NCBI RefSeq assembly: GCF_036088315.1
Contig: NZ_CP107996.1
Span: forward strand, 1 to 64,000
Origin: Streptomyces sp. NBC_00344
GTDB lineage: Bacteria; Actinomycetota; Actinomycetes; Streptomycetales; Streptomycetaceae
DNA length: 64,000 nt
Direction of reading: 5' to 3'
The notes beneath the pieces are model-generated. The model ran no database searches. It saw only the letters and a list, made by a program, of their open reading frames with translations, and was not told where the DNA came from. Of this stretch, positions 1 to 8,159 are shown piece after piece. Position numbers and translations under genes: made by a program. Every line of letters begins with the position of its first letter. The stretch's first letter is position 1.

Positions 1-164
1 ATCGCTGCGCGATGTGCAAGGAAAACGAATTGCTTCGCAATTCGTGAAAGGTGCTTCGCACCTTTTATTCCTGGCTCGCCAGGAATGGGAATTACGCTTC
101 GCTTAAATTCCTGAAAGACGGGCAGGTCCGCTTCGCTCCCCTGCCTGTTCCGGCTCCGCCGGAA
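1..164. repeat. Streptomyces-type telomere, palindrome array
   Basis: The window opens inside a palindrome: bases 1-5 and 9-13 pair around TGC, and the right arm runs on to 16. ATCGCTGCGCGATGTG is the second palindrome of the archetypal Streptomyces telomere as I remember it. Further palindromes follow with no coding between them: 25-45 (9-bp stem, TTC loop), 47-65 (8 bp, TTC loop), 67-86 (9 bp, 2-nt loop), 88-111 and 121-145 (6-bp outer stems, imperfect inside), and 148-164 (7 bp, 3-nt loop). In telomeres such arrays fold in the 3' overhang and are patched by the terminal-protein system. The right arm of the first palindrome lacks its CAC partner, so the outermost bases (about 19 by comparison with the archetype) are absent. 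Confidence 0.9.
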
Positions 165-528
165 CGGCTGGCTACAGGGCAGGGTGGGTGCATCACTGCG
201 GGTCTGTGTAGGATCCCGAAGAACAAGCCACTCTCAGATGTTGACGGGACGTCACTCGACCCGGATGCCGGCACCCGGGTGTCGGGGTTCGAACTCCGCT
301 TCGCTCCATTCACCCCTGATGCCCTCTCACCTCCGCATGAGGTGGTCAGTGCGTGAACAAGTCTACCCGAAAAACATCACGAGCATATACAGCTGCGCTA
401 GAGTGGGACTCGCGCATTATCATCGTGGATCTGTATCAGTGTGCGAAGATGCACTGTGTAGAATCCCGAGTAAATCGCTACCCCCTCCGTCAGGGACCGT
501 CACCCCTCTCGATTCTTGGAGTACGGAT
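165..528. other. Subtelomeric leader before the helicase gene
   Basis: No convincing gene lies here. A perfect 6-bp hairpin sits at 328-344 (CACCTC/GAGGTG, 5-nt loop). A 15-base motif occurs twice in direct orientation with one mismatch, at 205-219 (TGTGTAGGATCCCGA) and 455-469 (TGTGTAGAATCCCGA). Both copies are followed by related GGGAC-GTCAC sequence. TAGGAT within the first copy resembles a Streptomyces -10 box, but no matching -35 is visible. Confidence 0.45.
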
Positions 529-2991
529 ATGTCGAATCCGGAAAAGATCACGCTGCGGCCTCATCAGATTGAAGCTGTTGACGCCGTGGTGTGCGGTCTT
601 GATATCCCTCCGGGCAAGCGGATTCCTTGCGATGGTCTGCGGGCCACGGTAGTGGCGGCGTGCGGTACCGGGAAGACTTTCATTGCCGCCCATGCTGCGC
701 TGCGTCTGGCACGCAACGGGCGTGTCCTGGTGTTGCTTCCGACCTTGGATCTGCTGACGCAGACAGTGCGGGAGTGGCGCTCTGCCGGGCATACGGGTCC
801 GGCTGTGGCGGTGTGCTCGCTGGACGATGACCCGTACATGTGGGATCTGGATGTGCGATCCACTACCAGTGCGCCGCAGTTGGCGCTGTGGCACGGGAGC
901 GGACCGGTGACGGTCTACGCCACCTACGCCTCCCTGCCGGTGCTGGCGGAGGCGCATGAGGGTGCGTATGGGCTTCCCATGGACGTCTTTGACCTTGTGG
1001 TCGTTGATGAGGCCCACCGCACCAGTGGCTCGGCAGGTAAGGCGTGGGCTGCGGTTCATGACCAGGAGGTCATTCCGGCGATGCGCCGGCTCTATATGAC
1101 CGCGACCCCTCGGATCTGGAAGGAGCGTCCGCCGCGACGGCTTGAGCGGGCCGTCTCGGCGACCGGGGGGCCCTTTGAGGGGTGGGATCGGTTGCCTCGG
1201 GAGTTGGCCTGTTCTATGGACGATCCGAAAATCTACGGCCCTGTGGTGTACGAGCTGTCGCTGGCGTCAGCGGTCTCGCGCGGGCTGCTCGCGCGCTACC
1301 AGATTGTGGTGGCCGAGTTGAGGGATCCTCTCGTGACCCCGGCCCGCCTGGCCGGCGAAGAGGGCCGGGAGGAACAGGTCCGCGGTGAGCGGATGGGCGC
1401 CCTGCAGGCCGCGCTGCTGGAGACTATGAGAGCCCATCAGCTCCAGACCACCATCACCTTCCACCACCGGACCATAGAAGCCAGTGCGTTCGCGAAGGGA
1501 CTGCCCCGGGTCGCGCAGCGGTTGCACGCCTCGGATCCGGAGCGGTATCCGGAGAAGGTGTGGGCGAACTGGCTGGGCGGTGAGCACGAGATGGACCACC
1601 GGCGCTCCGTGCTCGCCGACTTCGGGCGCAGGGCGGGGCGTGCGGTCCTTTCGAATTGTCGTGTTCTGAACGAGGGTGTGGATATTCGAGCGGTGGACAG
1701 TGTGGCCCTGTTGGACTCGAAGGGGTCCGCGGTCGATATCGTTCAGGCCATCGGTCGGGCACTACGTCAGAAACCTGGGCAGGGGAAGATTGCGACACTG
1801 ATCGTGCCCGTGTTTCTGGCGCCGGGTGAGCAGCCGGAAGACATGTTCACCTCCGCTTCGTATCGCCCCTTGGTGAAGGTCCTTGAAGGGCTTCGGGCGC
1901 ATGATGAACGTGCCATCGAGATGCTCGCAATTCCTCAAGAAGGACAGAAGCGGGTTGTAGATCCGTCGGAAAACATCGGCCCGGAACCAGAGGAAGGCGC
2001 AGAGGAGTCGCGGCTGCTGCTGCGCTTCGCGGCCCCCCGGGATCCGGTGATGGTCGCCAAGTGGGTCAAGTTCCACGTCCTCGACACCGAACGCCAGGAC
2101 TGGGCCCGCGGGTACGACGCCGCACGCCGCTACCAAGAGCGGGAAGACAGTCTCGATGTGCCCTACGGGCACCAGGAGGGCGCGTATCCACTGGGCAGGT
2201 GGCTGTCAGATCAGCGAAGGGCGTACCGGGCCGGGACTATGCCCAGCACCCGGGCGGACGAGCTGGAGGAGCTCGGGATGGTGTGGGACACCGCTGACGC
2301 CGGGTTCGAGGAGAACCTCGCCGCGGCCCGCGCCTACTACGCCGAAGCTGGGACCCTGGCCGCCCCGCGGCACGCCACTGCTTTGGACAAGCCCGTGGGG
2401 CAATGGCTGACCAACCTCCGCCGGCCCGGCGGGCTCGGCAAAGACCCCGGGCGGGCGCAGCGACGCGGCGAGCAGCTCGCCGCGATCGACCCCGACTGGA
2501 ACCCCGGACTGTTGGGGTGGACTGTGGACTGGCAACGCCACCACGTGGGTCTGGCTGCCCTGCTGGAGGCCGGGGGGAAGCTCGAGGACATCCAACCCGG
2601 CGTTACTTACCGCGGCGACGACATCGGACGCTGGACCACACGGCAGAAGCGGGACTGGACACAGCTCAACCCCGAGCAACAGCGGCGCCTGGACGCCCTC
2701 GGCGTGAAACCCGCCGTACGGGCCAAGAAGGCACCGCGGCAGCCCGGTGCGAAGACCCGCGCGGAGACAGGGAAGAGCACCGACGCCTTCACCAGGGGCG
2801 TAGCAGCCCTCCAGCAATACATCGCCAGGGAGGGGAAGACCGTGGTCGGCAGAGCACACGTTGAGGAGATGCCCGATGGAACGAATGTTCGTCTAGGTGT
2901 GTTTCTCAGCAACCAAAAGAGCAGACGCGACCGCCTAAACGAACAACAACTCACCGCCCTCGCCAACCTCGGACTCGACTGGGTGGCATGA
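529..2991 (+). CDS. ttrA: TtrA-like telomere-linked helicase
   Basis: An 820-aa superfamily II DEAD/DEAH helicase with C-terminal helicase-associated repeats. Walker A is CGTGKT at residues 45-50, the DEAH box at 160-163 and motif III TATP at 191-194; a motif VI-like QAIGRALRQK lies near residue 420. From about residue 515 on there are several tryptophan-rich repeats of the helicase-associated type (G/R-x-W-L pattern). The ATG at 529 was chosen because GGAG stands 7 nt upstream and the ATP-binding core begins directly after it; the frame stays open upstream to 184 but that part has no domain. Helicases of this family are characteristically the first gene inside Streptomyces telomeres and have been linked to end-to-end transfer of linear replicons. 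The exact role in telomere biology is not settled. Confidence 0.85.
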   Translation: MSNPEKITLRPHQIEAVDAVVCGLDIPPGKRIPCDGLRATVVAACGTGKTFIAAHAALRLARNGRVLVLLPTLDLLTQTVREWRSAGHTGPAVAVCSLDDDPYMWDLDVRSTTSAPQLALWHGSGPVTVYATYASLPVLAEAHEGAYGLPMDVFDLVVVDEAHRTSGSAGKAWAAVHDQEVIPAMRRLYMTATPRIWKERPPRRLERAVSATGGPFEGWDRLPRELACSMDDPKIYGPVVYELSLASAVSRGLLARYQIVVAELRDPLVTPARLAGEEGREEQVRGERMGALQAALLETMRAHQLQTTITFHHRTIEASAFAKGLPRVAQRLHASDPERYPEKVWANWLGGEHEMDHRRSVLADFGRRAGRAVLSNCRVLNEGVDIRAVDSVALLDSKGSAVDIVQAIGRALRQKPGQGKIATLIVPVFLAPGEQPEDMFTSASYRPLVKVLEGLRAHDERAIEMLAIPQEGQKRVVDPSENIGPEPEEGAEESRLLLRFAAPRDPVMVAKWVKFHVLDTERQDWARGYDAARRYQEREDSLDVPYGHQEGAYPLGRWLSDQRRAYRAGTMPSTRADELEELGMVWDTADAGFEENLAAARAYYAEAGTLAAPRHATALDKPVGQWLTNLRRPGGLGKDPGRAQRRGEQLAAIDPDWNPGLLGWTVDWQRHHVGLAALLEAGGKLEDIQPGVTYRGDDIGRWTTRQKRDWTQLNPEQQRRLDALGVKPAVRAKKAPRQPGAKTRAETGKSTDAFTRGVAALQQYIAREGKTVVGRAHVEEMPDGTNVRLGVFLSNQKSRRDRLNEQQLTALANLGLDWVA

Positions 2992-3131
2992 GTGGCGGCG
3001 AAGAGGGAGATGAGGCGCAGCCGGCGGGCCCGCCTCAGTGGGAGGTCCTGCTACTGACGGCGAGGCGGGCTGTTGCAGCATTTGGCCCAGCGGCTGCTGG
3101 AGTCCGCTCTCTGACCGGGTCGGGAGGCTGA
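2988..3131 (+). CDS. Small ORF overlapping the end of ttrA
   Basis: A 47-codon frame beginning in an ATGA overlap with the ttrA stop, which would allow translational coupling. The product is Gly/Ala-rich with an acidic start (MSGGEEGDEA). I recognise no family. It may be a remnant or a chance frame; the overlap is the only argument for it. Confidence 0.25.
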   Translation: MSGGEEGDEAQPAGPPQWEVLLLTARRAVAAFGPAAAGVRSLTGSGG

Positions 3132-3300
3132 CCGATCAGGAAGGTTGGCAGTCCCGGCGGGGGCGAGGGTGCTGGTGTTCGTCAGGAGGGAGTCGGCTTT
3201 CGGTGATCTCACACCGGGTGCAGACCGATGAGGACACCGTAGGTCGGGGTGAAGCACAGCTCGACCAGTTGAGCCGGTAGGGGGGGTCAGCTCAGGCAGA

Positions 3301-4188
3301 TCAGCCCGAGCACACAGATCCCCGACGGAGAGGTCGCCGCCGGTGTGGAGCTCGACTGGGATGTTCCCACAGAGCCCGGAGATCCCGAAGACGAAGTATG
3401 CGAAGTGCCCGATGTGCCCGATGTGCCCGATGTGCCTGAAGATCCCGTTGTTCCCGATCCCGGGCCGTCGGGGCGGGTGACTGGGTCGCCGGCGTACTGG
3501 TGCCGGTGGTCGTGTCGGCGGAGGGTGTGAACGCGGTCCGCTGCGCGGCAGCCTTCGTCGTCGTGTGCGGGGCGGCGCCCGTGTAGGGCTGCGCCCCTGC
3601 CGAGTCCGTGTGGGTCGCGGAGGGTTCGGGACGATGTTGCGAGGTGCCGGTCGTGGAGGGCTGGGAGCTCGTGGTCGAGGGCTTCCGGTGCTTGCCCTTC
3701 CCGGCCGGCGGGAGCTCGGCGGTCTGGTCCGTCGGCTGCTCATCGGTGCCCACGCTCGAGAGGTCCGTGGCCGTCGACGCCTGGGCGCGGTGGCCGGAAC
3801 CGCTGTCCATCGATGCGACGGTCAGACCGCCGCCGACGAGCGCGACGGCGGTCGCGACCACGGCTCGGCGCTGGTTCTTCTTCCAGCGGGCCCGCTGTCG
3901 GCGCCGGGCCGCCCGCCCCTGCGGCGCGGGTGCCGGACCCTTGGCATCATTGTCGGCGCCCTCGAAATCACCGTCGGCATCGTCGAAAATACTGCCGGCG
4001 TCGTCGTGGGCGCCGTACGCGTCGGTCCCCGGTGTCGCCGCCACCTCCGGCCAGAGCACTGGGGCTGCCAGGGCCGGGACGGTGCGGCCGCCTTCGATCA
4101 ACGGCGCTATGTCCGGGGCGTAAGCACCGCAACCCGGGCACACCAGGGCTCCGTTGAGGTGCCGACGACACGAGGAGCAGTAGTCCAT
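3301..4188 (-). CDS. Zinc-ribbon, single-pass membrane protein (SCO2400-like)
   Basis: A 295-aa protein. It starts with a compact zinc ribbon (C4, C7, C17, C20), followed by an acidic stretch, a basic patch and one membrane helix at about 109-127. The outer part is rich in Ser/Thr/Pro. This layout matches an actinobacterial family named after SCO2400, of unknown function. The start was set at 4188 because AGGAAG precedes the ATG and the Cys motif begins there; the frame is open to 4599 without a domain. The last 50 residues (His/Arg-rich) come from a 9-bp tandem repeat (3402-3437, core GATGTGCCC read on the plus strand), so the C-terminus may be frameshifted. Confidence 0.65.
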   Translation of the reverse strand: MDYCSSCRRHLNGALVCPGCGAYAPDIAPLIEGGRTVPALAAPVLWPEVAATPGTDAYGAHDDAGSIFDDADGDFEGADNDAKGPAPAPQGRAARRRQRARWKKNQRRAVVATAVALVGGGLTVASMDSGSGHRAQASTATDLSSVGTDEQPTDQTAELPPAGKGKHRKPSTTSSQPSTTGTSQHRPEPSATHTDSAGAQPYTGAAPHTTTKAAAQRTAFTPSADTTTGTSTPATQSPAPTARDREQRDLQAHRAHRAHRALRILRLRDLRALWEHPSRAPHRRRPLRRGSVCSG

Positions 4189-4434
4189 CCGCTTCTTCCT
4201 GACGGTTTTGCACGAGGGATCGAGCGTGGGATCGAGCAGCCTGCAACGGTAACGGCGTCTTCGAAAGACCCTGTGAGGCCGATGTGGCGCTCCTGTGCGG
4301 ATTCTCCGCCTCAACGCGCGAACTTCCAGGTGACATGCGAGTCCGTGGTCCTGATCACAGCCACCGGGACCCTCGGGCGAGAGGTATCGCTTGGCCCTAC
4401 GCCGGGGAGGCACCGAAGGCCGGGCGGGGGTCGA

Positions 4435-4737
4435 GTTGCGCTGCGGGTCGGCGGACGAGATCGTGCTCAACTCGGCGCTCACCTTCCCATGTACCAGGCC
4501 GAGTGGGCGGACAACGCGGTCTCGTTCACGGTGAACTTCCGGAGGGAAGTACGAGGCGATGAAGTTCATCGAGTCGTGACTGCCGGACCTGAAGGGCACG
4601 CCCCTGATGCCTGACAGACCCGCCCGCAGAGCCCATAGGAGCGGATCACCGAGGAAGAGTTCAACTCCTCCTCGGTGACCTCGATCGAGGACTCCACGGA
4701 CGTGAACTGTGCGAGCGGCGCCTGTCCGATCCGGTAG
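4435..4737 (+). pseudogene. 3' remnant of B12-dependent ribonucleotide reductase (NrdJ/RTPR type)
   Basis: Pieces in two frames rebuild the C-terminus of a monomeric adenosylcobalamin-dependent ribonucleotide reductase. MYQAEWADNAVSFTVNF lies near 4489-4539, GKYEAMKFIES follows in a shifted frame and then a TGA where a Trp is expected. LPDLKGTPLMPD comes next, and the tail ends NCASGACPIR at the TAG of 4735-4737. The C-x4-C tail is the redox-active cysteine pair that re-reduces the active site in this class. The rest of the gene is missing. It abuts the convergent small gene at 4738. Confidence 0.75.
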
Positions 4738-4983
4738 TCACGTCGTGGGCGCCCCCGGCTGATTCGGGCCGGGGGGCGTCGGCGGACTGTCGGTATAGGT
4801 GAACAGGCTGGTGCCCAGCAGCCCCAGGCCGCAGGACAAGCCGAACGCCCCTCCGCCAGCAGAGACGCTGGCGAGTGTCGATGCGCCAAGCGCGGCGGTC
4901 ACGTCCTTGCAGGCATCGGCGAGAAGCAGGGACGTGATCACGCAGCAGGCAACTGCGATCAGTTTCTTCTGATTACCGGTCAC
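4738..4983 (-). CDS. Small two-helix membrane protein
   Basis: An 81-aa protein starting at a GTG with AGGAAG a few bases upstream. It has a hydrophobic segment at about 8-24, a second Gly-rich one at about 40-62, and a Pro-rich tail. The first segment ends ...LLLADAC, which only loosely resembles a lipobox. I recognise no family and it has no obvious operon partner. Confidence 0.5.
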   Translation of the reverse strand: MTGNQKKLIAVACCVITSLLLADACKDVTAALGASTLASVSAGGGAFGLSCGLGLLGTSLFTYTDSPPTPPGPNQPGAPTT

Positions 4984-5654
4984 TTATTCTTCCTCGACTA
5001 ATGGAGGAGGGGACCGGCCAAGACAGACTCGACCGACCCCCCTTTGAACGGGCGGGCTTGAGAGGCCCCCCGTCCACAAGGAGGGGGCCTGGTCGAGTTC
5101 TGTCGTGCAGCCTTTACGACATAGCTCACGTCGCTTCGTTTTCCGGGGCGACGGCCCGGTACAGAAGACATCTGGCGGGTCTCGATGGAGGACTGCTCAT
5201 CGAGTCTCTACCCCCTTCGAAAAGGGGGGTGGACGCGTTTTACCGCGTCCCGTTCAGATTAACACGCTGCGACAGGTCGAACACGCAGACGATCAACGCC
5301 CCGAACCTCCAGTTGACTTGATCAGGGGGTTCGCTGTGCAGATGGGGTAGCCGCTCCGAACGCGCCCGACCAGCCCAGGATTTGATAGGGAGCGGAGTTG
5401 GCGGCCCTACCCGTGCTGACCGGAGGCACCCGCACGGACAGGGCCGGTCTCAGGGGGTCACAAGGCGCGCGTACGACGTACCACTCAGAAGGCATGCCAC
5501 CTCGATGCGGCAACGCGTCTCTGGGCATGTCCTGTCTCAAGGAAGCTAGTCGTCCACGCGACGCTGACCTGCGTGGACTAGGTTGGATGAGACGGGTGGA
5601 CTTGGTTAGTTGAGACGAAAGGTCGGTGCCTGGACCGATGGGGCCCGCTGACCT
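4984..5654. other. Gene-free block with a cluster of stem-loops
   Basis: No supported gene. Perfect stem-loops lie at 5063-5090 (AGGCCCCC/GGGGGCCT), 5181-5204 (CTCGATG/CATCGAG), 5211-5228 (CCCCCTT/AAGGGGG, CGAA loop) and 5231-5250 (GGACGCG/CGCGTCC). The last three are nearly head to tail. The first could be a terminator for either neighbour. The tight run suggests a structured RNA or a DNA element such as an origin or transfer site; nothing here identifies which. Confidence 0.5.
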
Positions 5655-6287
5655 TCAAAGCGTGGTGTCGTAGGGACCAGTGTGATCGGGATTGGTGACG
5701 GCCGCTTTGGCGGCTCGCTCGATCTCTGCGCACTGGGCTTCCCAAAAGGCCGCGTCGCGTTGTGGAGCCGCGTACTGGGCTGTTGTGCCTGTCGACTTGT
5801 CGAGTTGTTCGCGCAGGATGTCGGCGTGTCCGGCGTGCCGGCTGGTCTCGGTGAGTATGTGGACCAGGATGTTGAACAGTTTCACGTTGGGGCGTGGCCA
5901 CCAGGGCACGTAGCCGGGAGAATCGATGGCGAGGGCGGTGATCGTCGCGTCTGAGTGCTCCCAGACGCGACGGTAACGGTCGACGATCTCCTCGCGCGTC
6001 TCGTGCTCGGTCGCCCACATGTCCGCACCTCGTTCCCCGGCATCGTCCCACCGGGGCAGAGGTTCGGGGAACGGCCGGTCGAAGACCTCGCCGAAGTACC
6101 TGGACTCCCAAATCGACAGGTGCTTGACCAGGCCGAGAAGGTTCGTGCCCGTCGAGGTCACGGGGCGGCGGATGTCGTACTCGCCGAGCCCGTCGAGCTT
6201 CCAGAGCATCGCCTCGCGAATCACTCGCAGATCGTTGTGTAGGTAGTCTTTCGCGAAATCATCGATCACGGGGCATGAGCCTGTCAT
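5655..6287 (-). CDS. DinB/DUF664 family protein
   Basis: A 210-aa protein with the four-helix-bundle pattern of DinB-like DUF664 proteins. It has an N-terminal helix with K-L-D-G-L-x-E-Y-D-I-R-R-P, a metal-ligand His in LVKHLSIWES, and the late motif ETSRHAGHADILREQ with two further His. Relatives bind a divalent metal and some act as thiol-S-transferases; the substrate is unknown here. The length is normal. It stands alone on the minus strand. Confidence 0.8.
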   Translation of the reverse strand: MTGSCPVIDDFAKDYLHNDLRVIREAMLWKLDGLGEYDIRRPVTSTGTNLLGLVKHLSIWESRYFGEVFDRPFPEPLPRWDDAGERGADMWATEHETREEIVDRYRRVWEHSDATITALAIDSPGYVPWWPRPNVKLFNILVHILTETSRHAGHADILREQLDKSTGTTAQYAAPQRDAAFWEAQCAEIERAAKAAVTNPDHTGPYDTTL

Positions 6288-6406
6288 GCGTCGTCTGCGG
6301 CCTCAACCTGCTGCCAGCACTGGTGCGTTATGGATACTGCGTGCCCGAGGCGTACCGCGTTGAGCAAGGAATGTCCCCCTTCAGACGCCACGATTCCAAC
6401 CTCAGC

Positions 6407-6760
6407 AGTAGAGCAAGTAGGGGGCGATCAGGCTCCGTCGTGTCTCGGCGTCGGTGTCCCCGGGGTTGCGTGGCGGAGGGATGGTATCGCGAGGGAAGAA
6501 GGCGTGCAGAACGGCTGCGAGCCGATCCCCACCACGCTCGGGTCGAAATCCATCAGCAGCAGCCGGTCCCGCTCCAGCCACGACTCGAAGCCGACGTGCC
6601 GCCCGGTCGTCGCTGCCCAGTACCAGCCCGGGAAGTGACGCTGACCGCGCGACCAGCGAAACGTGCACCGGAGCGACCTCCTCGAATCGGCCCGTCACAC
6701 AGTCCCGCAGCGGACGCCGACAGCGTCCGTGCACCGCGTCTACGGACGACAACTCGCTAC
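6407..6760 (-). pseudogene. Remnant of a TnsA-like transposase endonuclease subunit
   Basis: Reading leftward, GRFEEVAPVH is followed after a frameshift (near 6660) by TFRWSRGQRHFPGWYWAATT, then GRHVGFESWLERDRLLLMDF and DPSVVGIGSQPF. This matches the N-terminal half of actinobacterial TnsA-like heteromeric transposase subunits, whose FESWLERD segment carries an early active-site acid. The C-terminal half with the rest of the nuclease core is gone, and no tnsB/tnsC partner is present. TnsA cuts the 5' ends in Tn7-like cut-and-paste transposition. Confidence 0.65.
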
Positions 6761-6907
6761 ATGGCTCTGCACGATCCACCCCAGCCGGTACAGCCACCCA
6801 GCACCCCCAGCGCCCTCAGTCGCGCGCCTAGGTTCGCTGAGACAGAAGTCCGGGCTGGCACTGTTACCGTCTTCCGCGCCAGTGATCAGGAATGAGCGGA
6901 GCCACAC

Positions 6908-7486
6908 ATGTTCCCCGAGACGGTGCTCCATACCGATGGACTGACCCTTCGCCCATTCAGCAGCAGCGATATCCGCGACACCCAAGTGAGCTGCTCGGAC
7001 CCGCTCACCCAGCAATGGCTCCCCCTCCCTCAGCCCTACACCCTGGACGACGCCACCGCTTGGTGCACGGCAGTGGCCCCCGCCCTTCGCGAATCCGGCG
7101 ACGGCATCCACTTTGCGATCACCGACTCCCACACCGGGCGGCTGATGGGCACCACCGGGCTGAAGAAGACCGACTGGCGAGCTCGGGTGACCGAGGTCGG
7201 CTACTGGATTTCCCCCTGGGCGCGCGGCAACGGCACAGCCGCCGAAGCCACTCGGGCCCTGGCTCGGTGGCTTCTGACCGACCAGCAGTTCCAGCGTCTG
7301 GAGCTCCGAGCCGCGACCGAGAACACCGCTTCCCAGAAAGCCGCGCTCAAAGCCGGCTTTCACCGTGAAGGCATCTTGCGAAACGCAGGTTACGTTCACA
7401 CCGGCCGGGTCGACCTGATCCTCTTCTCCCTGCTGCCCGACGACCTCCCGACCACGACACACAGCACTCGTGCGGACGGCCGATGA
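6908..7486 (+). CDS. GNAT N-acetyltransferase (RimJ/RimL type)
   Basis: A 192-aa protein with the ribosomal-protein/small-molecule GNAT fold. It opens LHTDGLTLRPF, has the VGYWISPWARGNGTAAEA acetyl-CoA loop and ends with NTASQKAALKAGF, the usual N-x-x-S-x-x-x-x-x-K-x-G-F. GGAG stands about 8 nt before the ATG. The substrate is unknown. It is a single-gene unit. Confidence 0.85.
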   Translation: MFPETVLHTDGLTLRPFSSSDIRDTQVSCSDPLTQQWLPLPQPYTLDDATAWCTAVAPALRESGDGIHFAITDSHTGRLMGTTGLKKTDWRARVTEVGYWISPWARGNGTAAEATRALARWLLTDQQFQRLELRAATENTASQKAALKAGFHREGILRNAGYVHTGRVDLILFSLLPDDLPTTTHSTRADGR

Positions 7487-7522
7487 CACCGACGCGACAT
7501 CAAAGCTCGTCCTTACAGCCAC

Positions 7523-7551
7523 GGGACCATCCCCGCGCGTACGGGGAACAG
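7523..7551 (+). repeat. Solitary type I-E-like CRISPR repeat
   Basis: The 29 bases have the length, CCCCGCGCGTACGGGG hairpin core and GGAACA tail typical of actinobacterial type I-E CRISPR repeats. No second copy occurs at about 61-bp spacing on either side, and no cas gene is in the window. It is either an orphan repeat left by array loss or a chance look-alike. Confidence 0.4.
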
Positions 7552-7640
7552 GACGTTGCCGATGCCGTGCATGATCATCTCCCGCAAACCACTCCCGCGG
7601 AACAGGTCACCGCACTCCTACGGCGCGTGGAACTCGAAGC

Positions 7641-8066
7641 TCAGGCCCGTTCTTCGTCGTGAAGCGAGGGGGCATAGGAGATACCGACGATCAAGCCATC
7701 GTCCGTGAGAAGCCGGGTCACCGTCTGTCCCCACGGCTCCGTACGGGCTGGGTGAAGCAGGTCGAAGCCCGCGCGCTCAAGCTCCCCGCCAGCCGCTGCG
7801 ACAGCATCTGCATCCTCGACCTCGAACTCGATCGACGCCTGAGGGACCACCCGGTCGGCGGGCCACGCCGCCGTGCCAAAGCACGCCTCGGCTGCCTGCG
7901 AGAGCGGCCACACGCCGAAGTGCTTACTGCCCGGAATGCTCCCACTGGAGTAGTAGCCATCGCCTTCACCCACCAGCGGGAGCCCAAGGGCGTCAATGAA
8001 GAGTTTGCGGCTCTGCGGCGGGTCAGCGACAACGACCGCCGTACTCGTGATGAAGGCAACGTTCAT
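7641..8066 (-). CDS. VOC/glyoxalase-like protein
   Basis: A 141-aa one-domain VOC protein with two beta-alpha-beta-beta-beta modules. It opens AFITSTAVVVADPPQSRKLF with ALGLPLV, and the second module starts at about VVPQASIEFEVEDADAV. Family members include glyoxalases, dioxygenases and antibiotic-binding resistance proteins. The His/Glu metal set is incomplete by eye, so a binding role is as likely as catalysis. Confidence 0.75.
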   Translation of the reverse strand: MNVAFITSTAVVVADPPQSRKLFIDALGLPLVGEGDGYYSSGSIPGSKHFGVWPLSQAAEACFGTAAWPADRVVPQASIEFEVEDADAVAAAGGELERAGFDLLHPARTEPWGQTVTRLLTDDGLIVGISYAPSLHDEERA

Positions 8067-8159
8067 GTGACGCAGCCTATGGGCCGTAGTTCCCAGGAGG
8101 CGGAAACACCAGCCGCCCGGACGTGTCCTGTCCTACAGATGCGGGGTCCGACACCATCC

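Noticed and set aside
285..320. tRNA-like T-loop (GGTTCGAACTCC)
   Set aside because: No acceptor stem or anticodon arm fits around it; it lies in the hairpin-rich subtelomere.
184..528. N-terminal extension of the helicase frame back to 184
   Set aside because: Runs through the subtelomeric hairpins, has no domain, and a good ribosome site marks the ATG at 529.
4189..4599. Upstream extension of the minus-strand zinc-ribbon gene
   Set aside because: No domain before the Cys motif; a ribosome site precedes the inner ATG, and the stretch overlaps a reductase remnant on the other strand.
7523..7700. A CRISPR array
   Set aside because: Only one repeat-like unit; no second copy at the right spacing and no cas genes.
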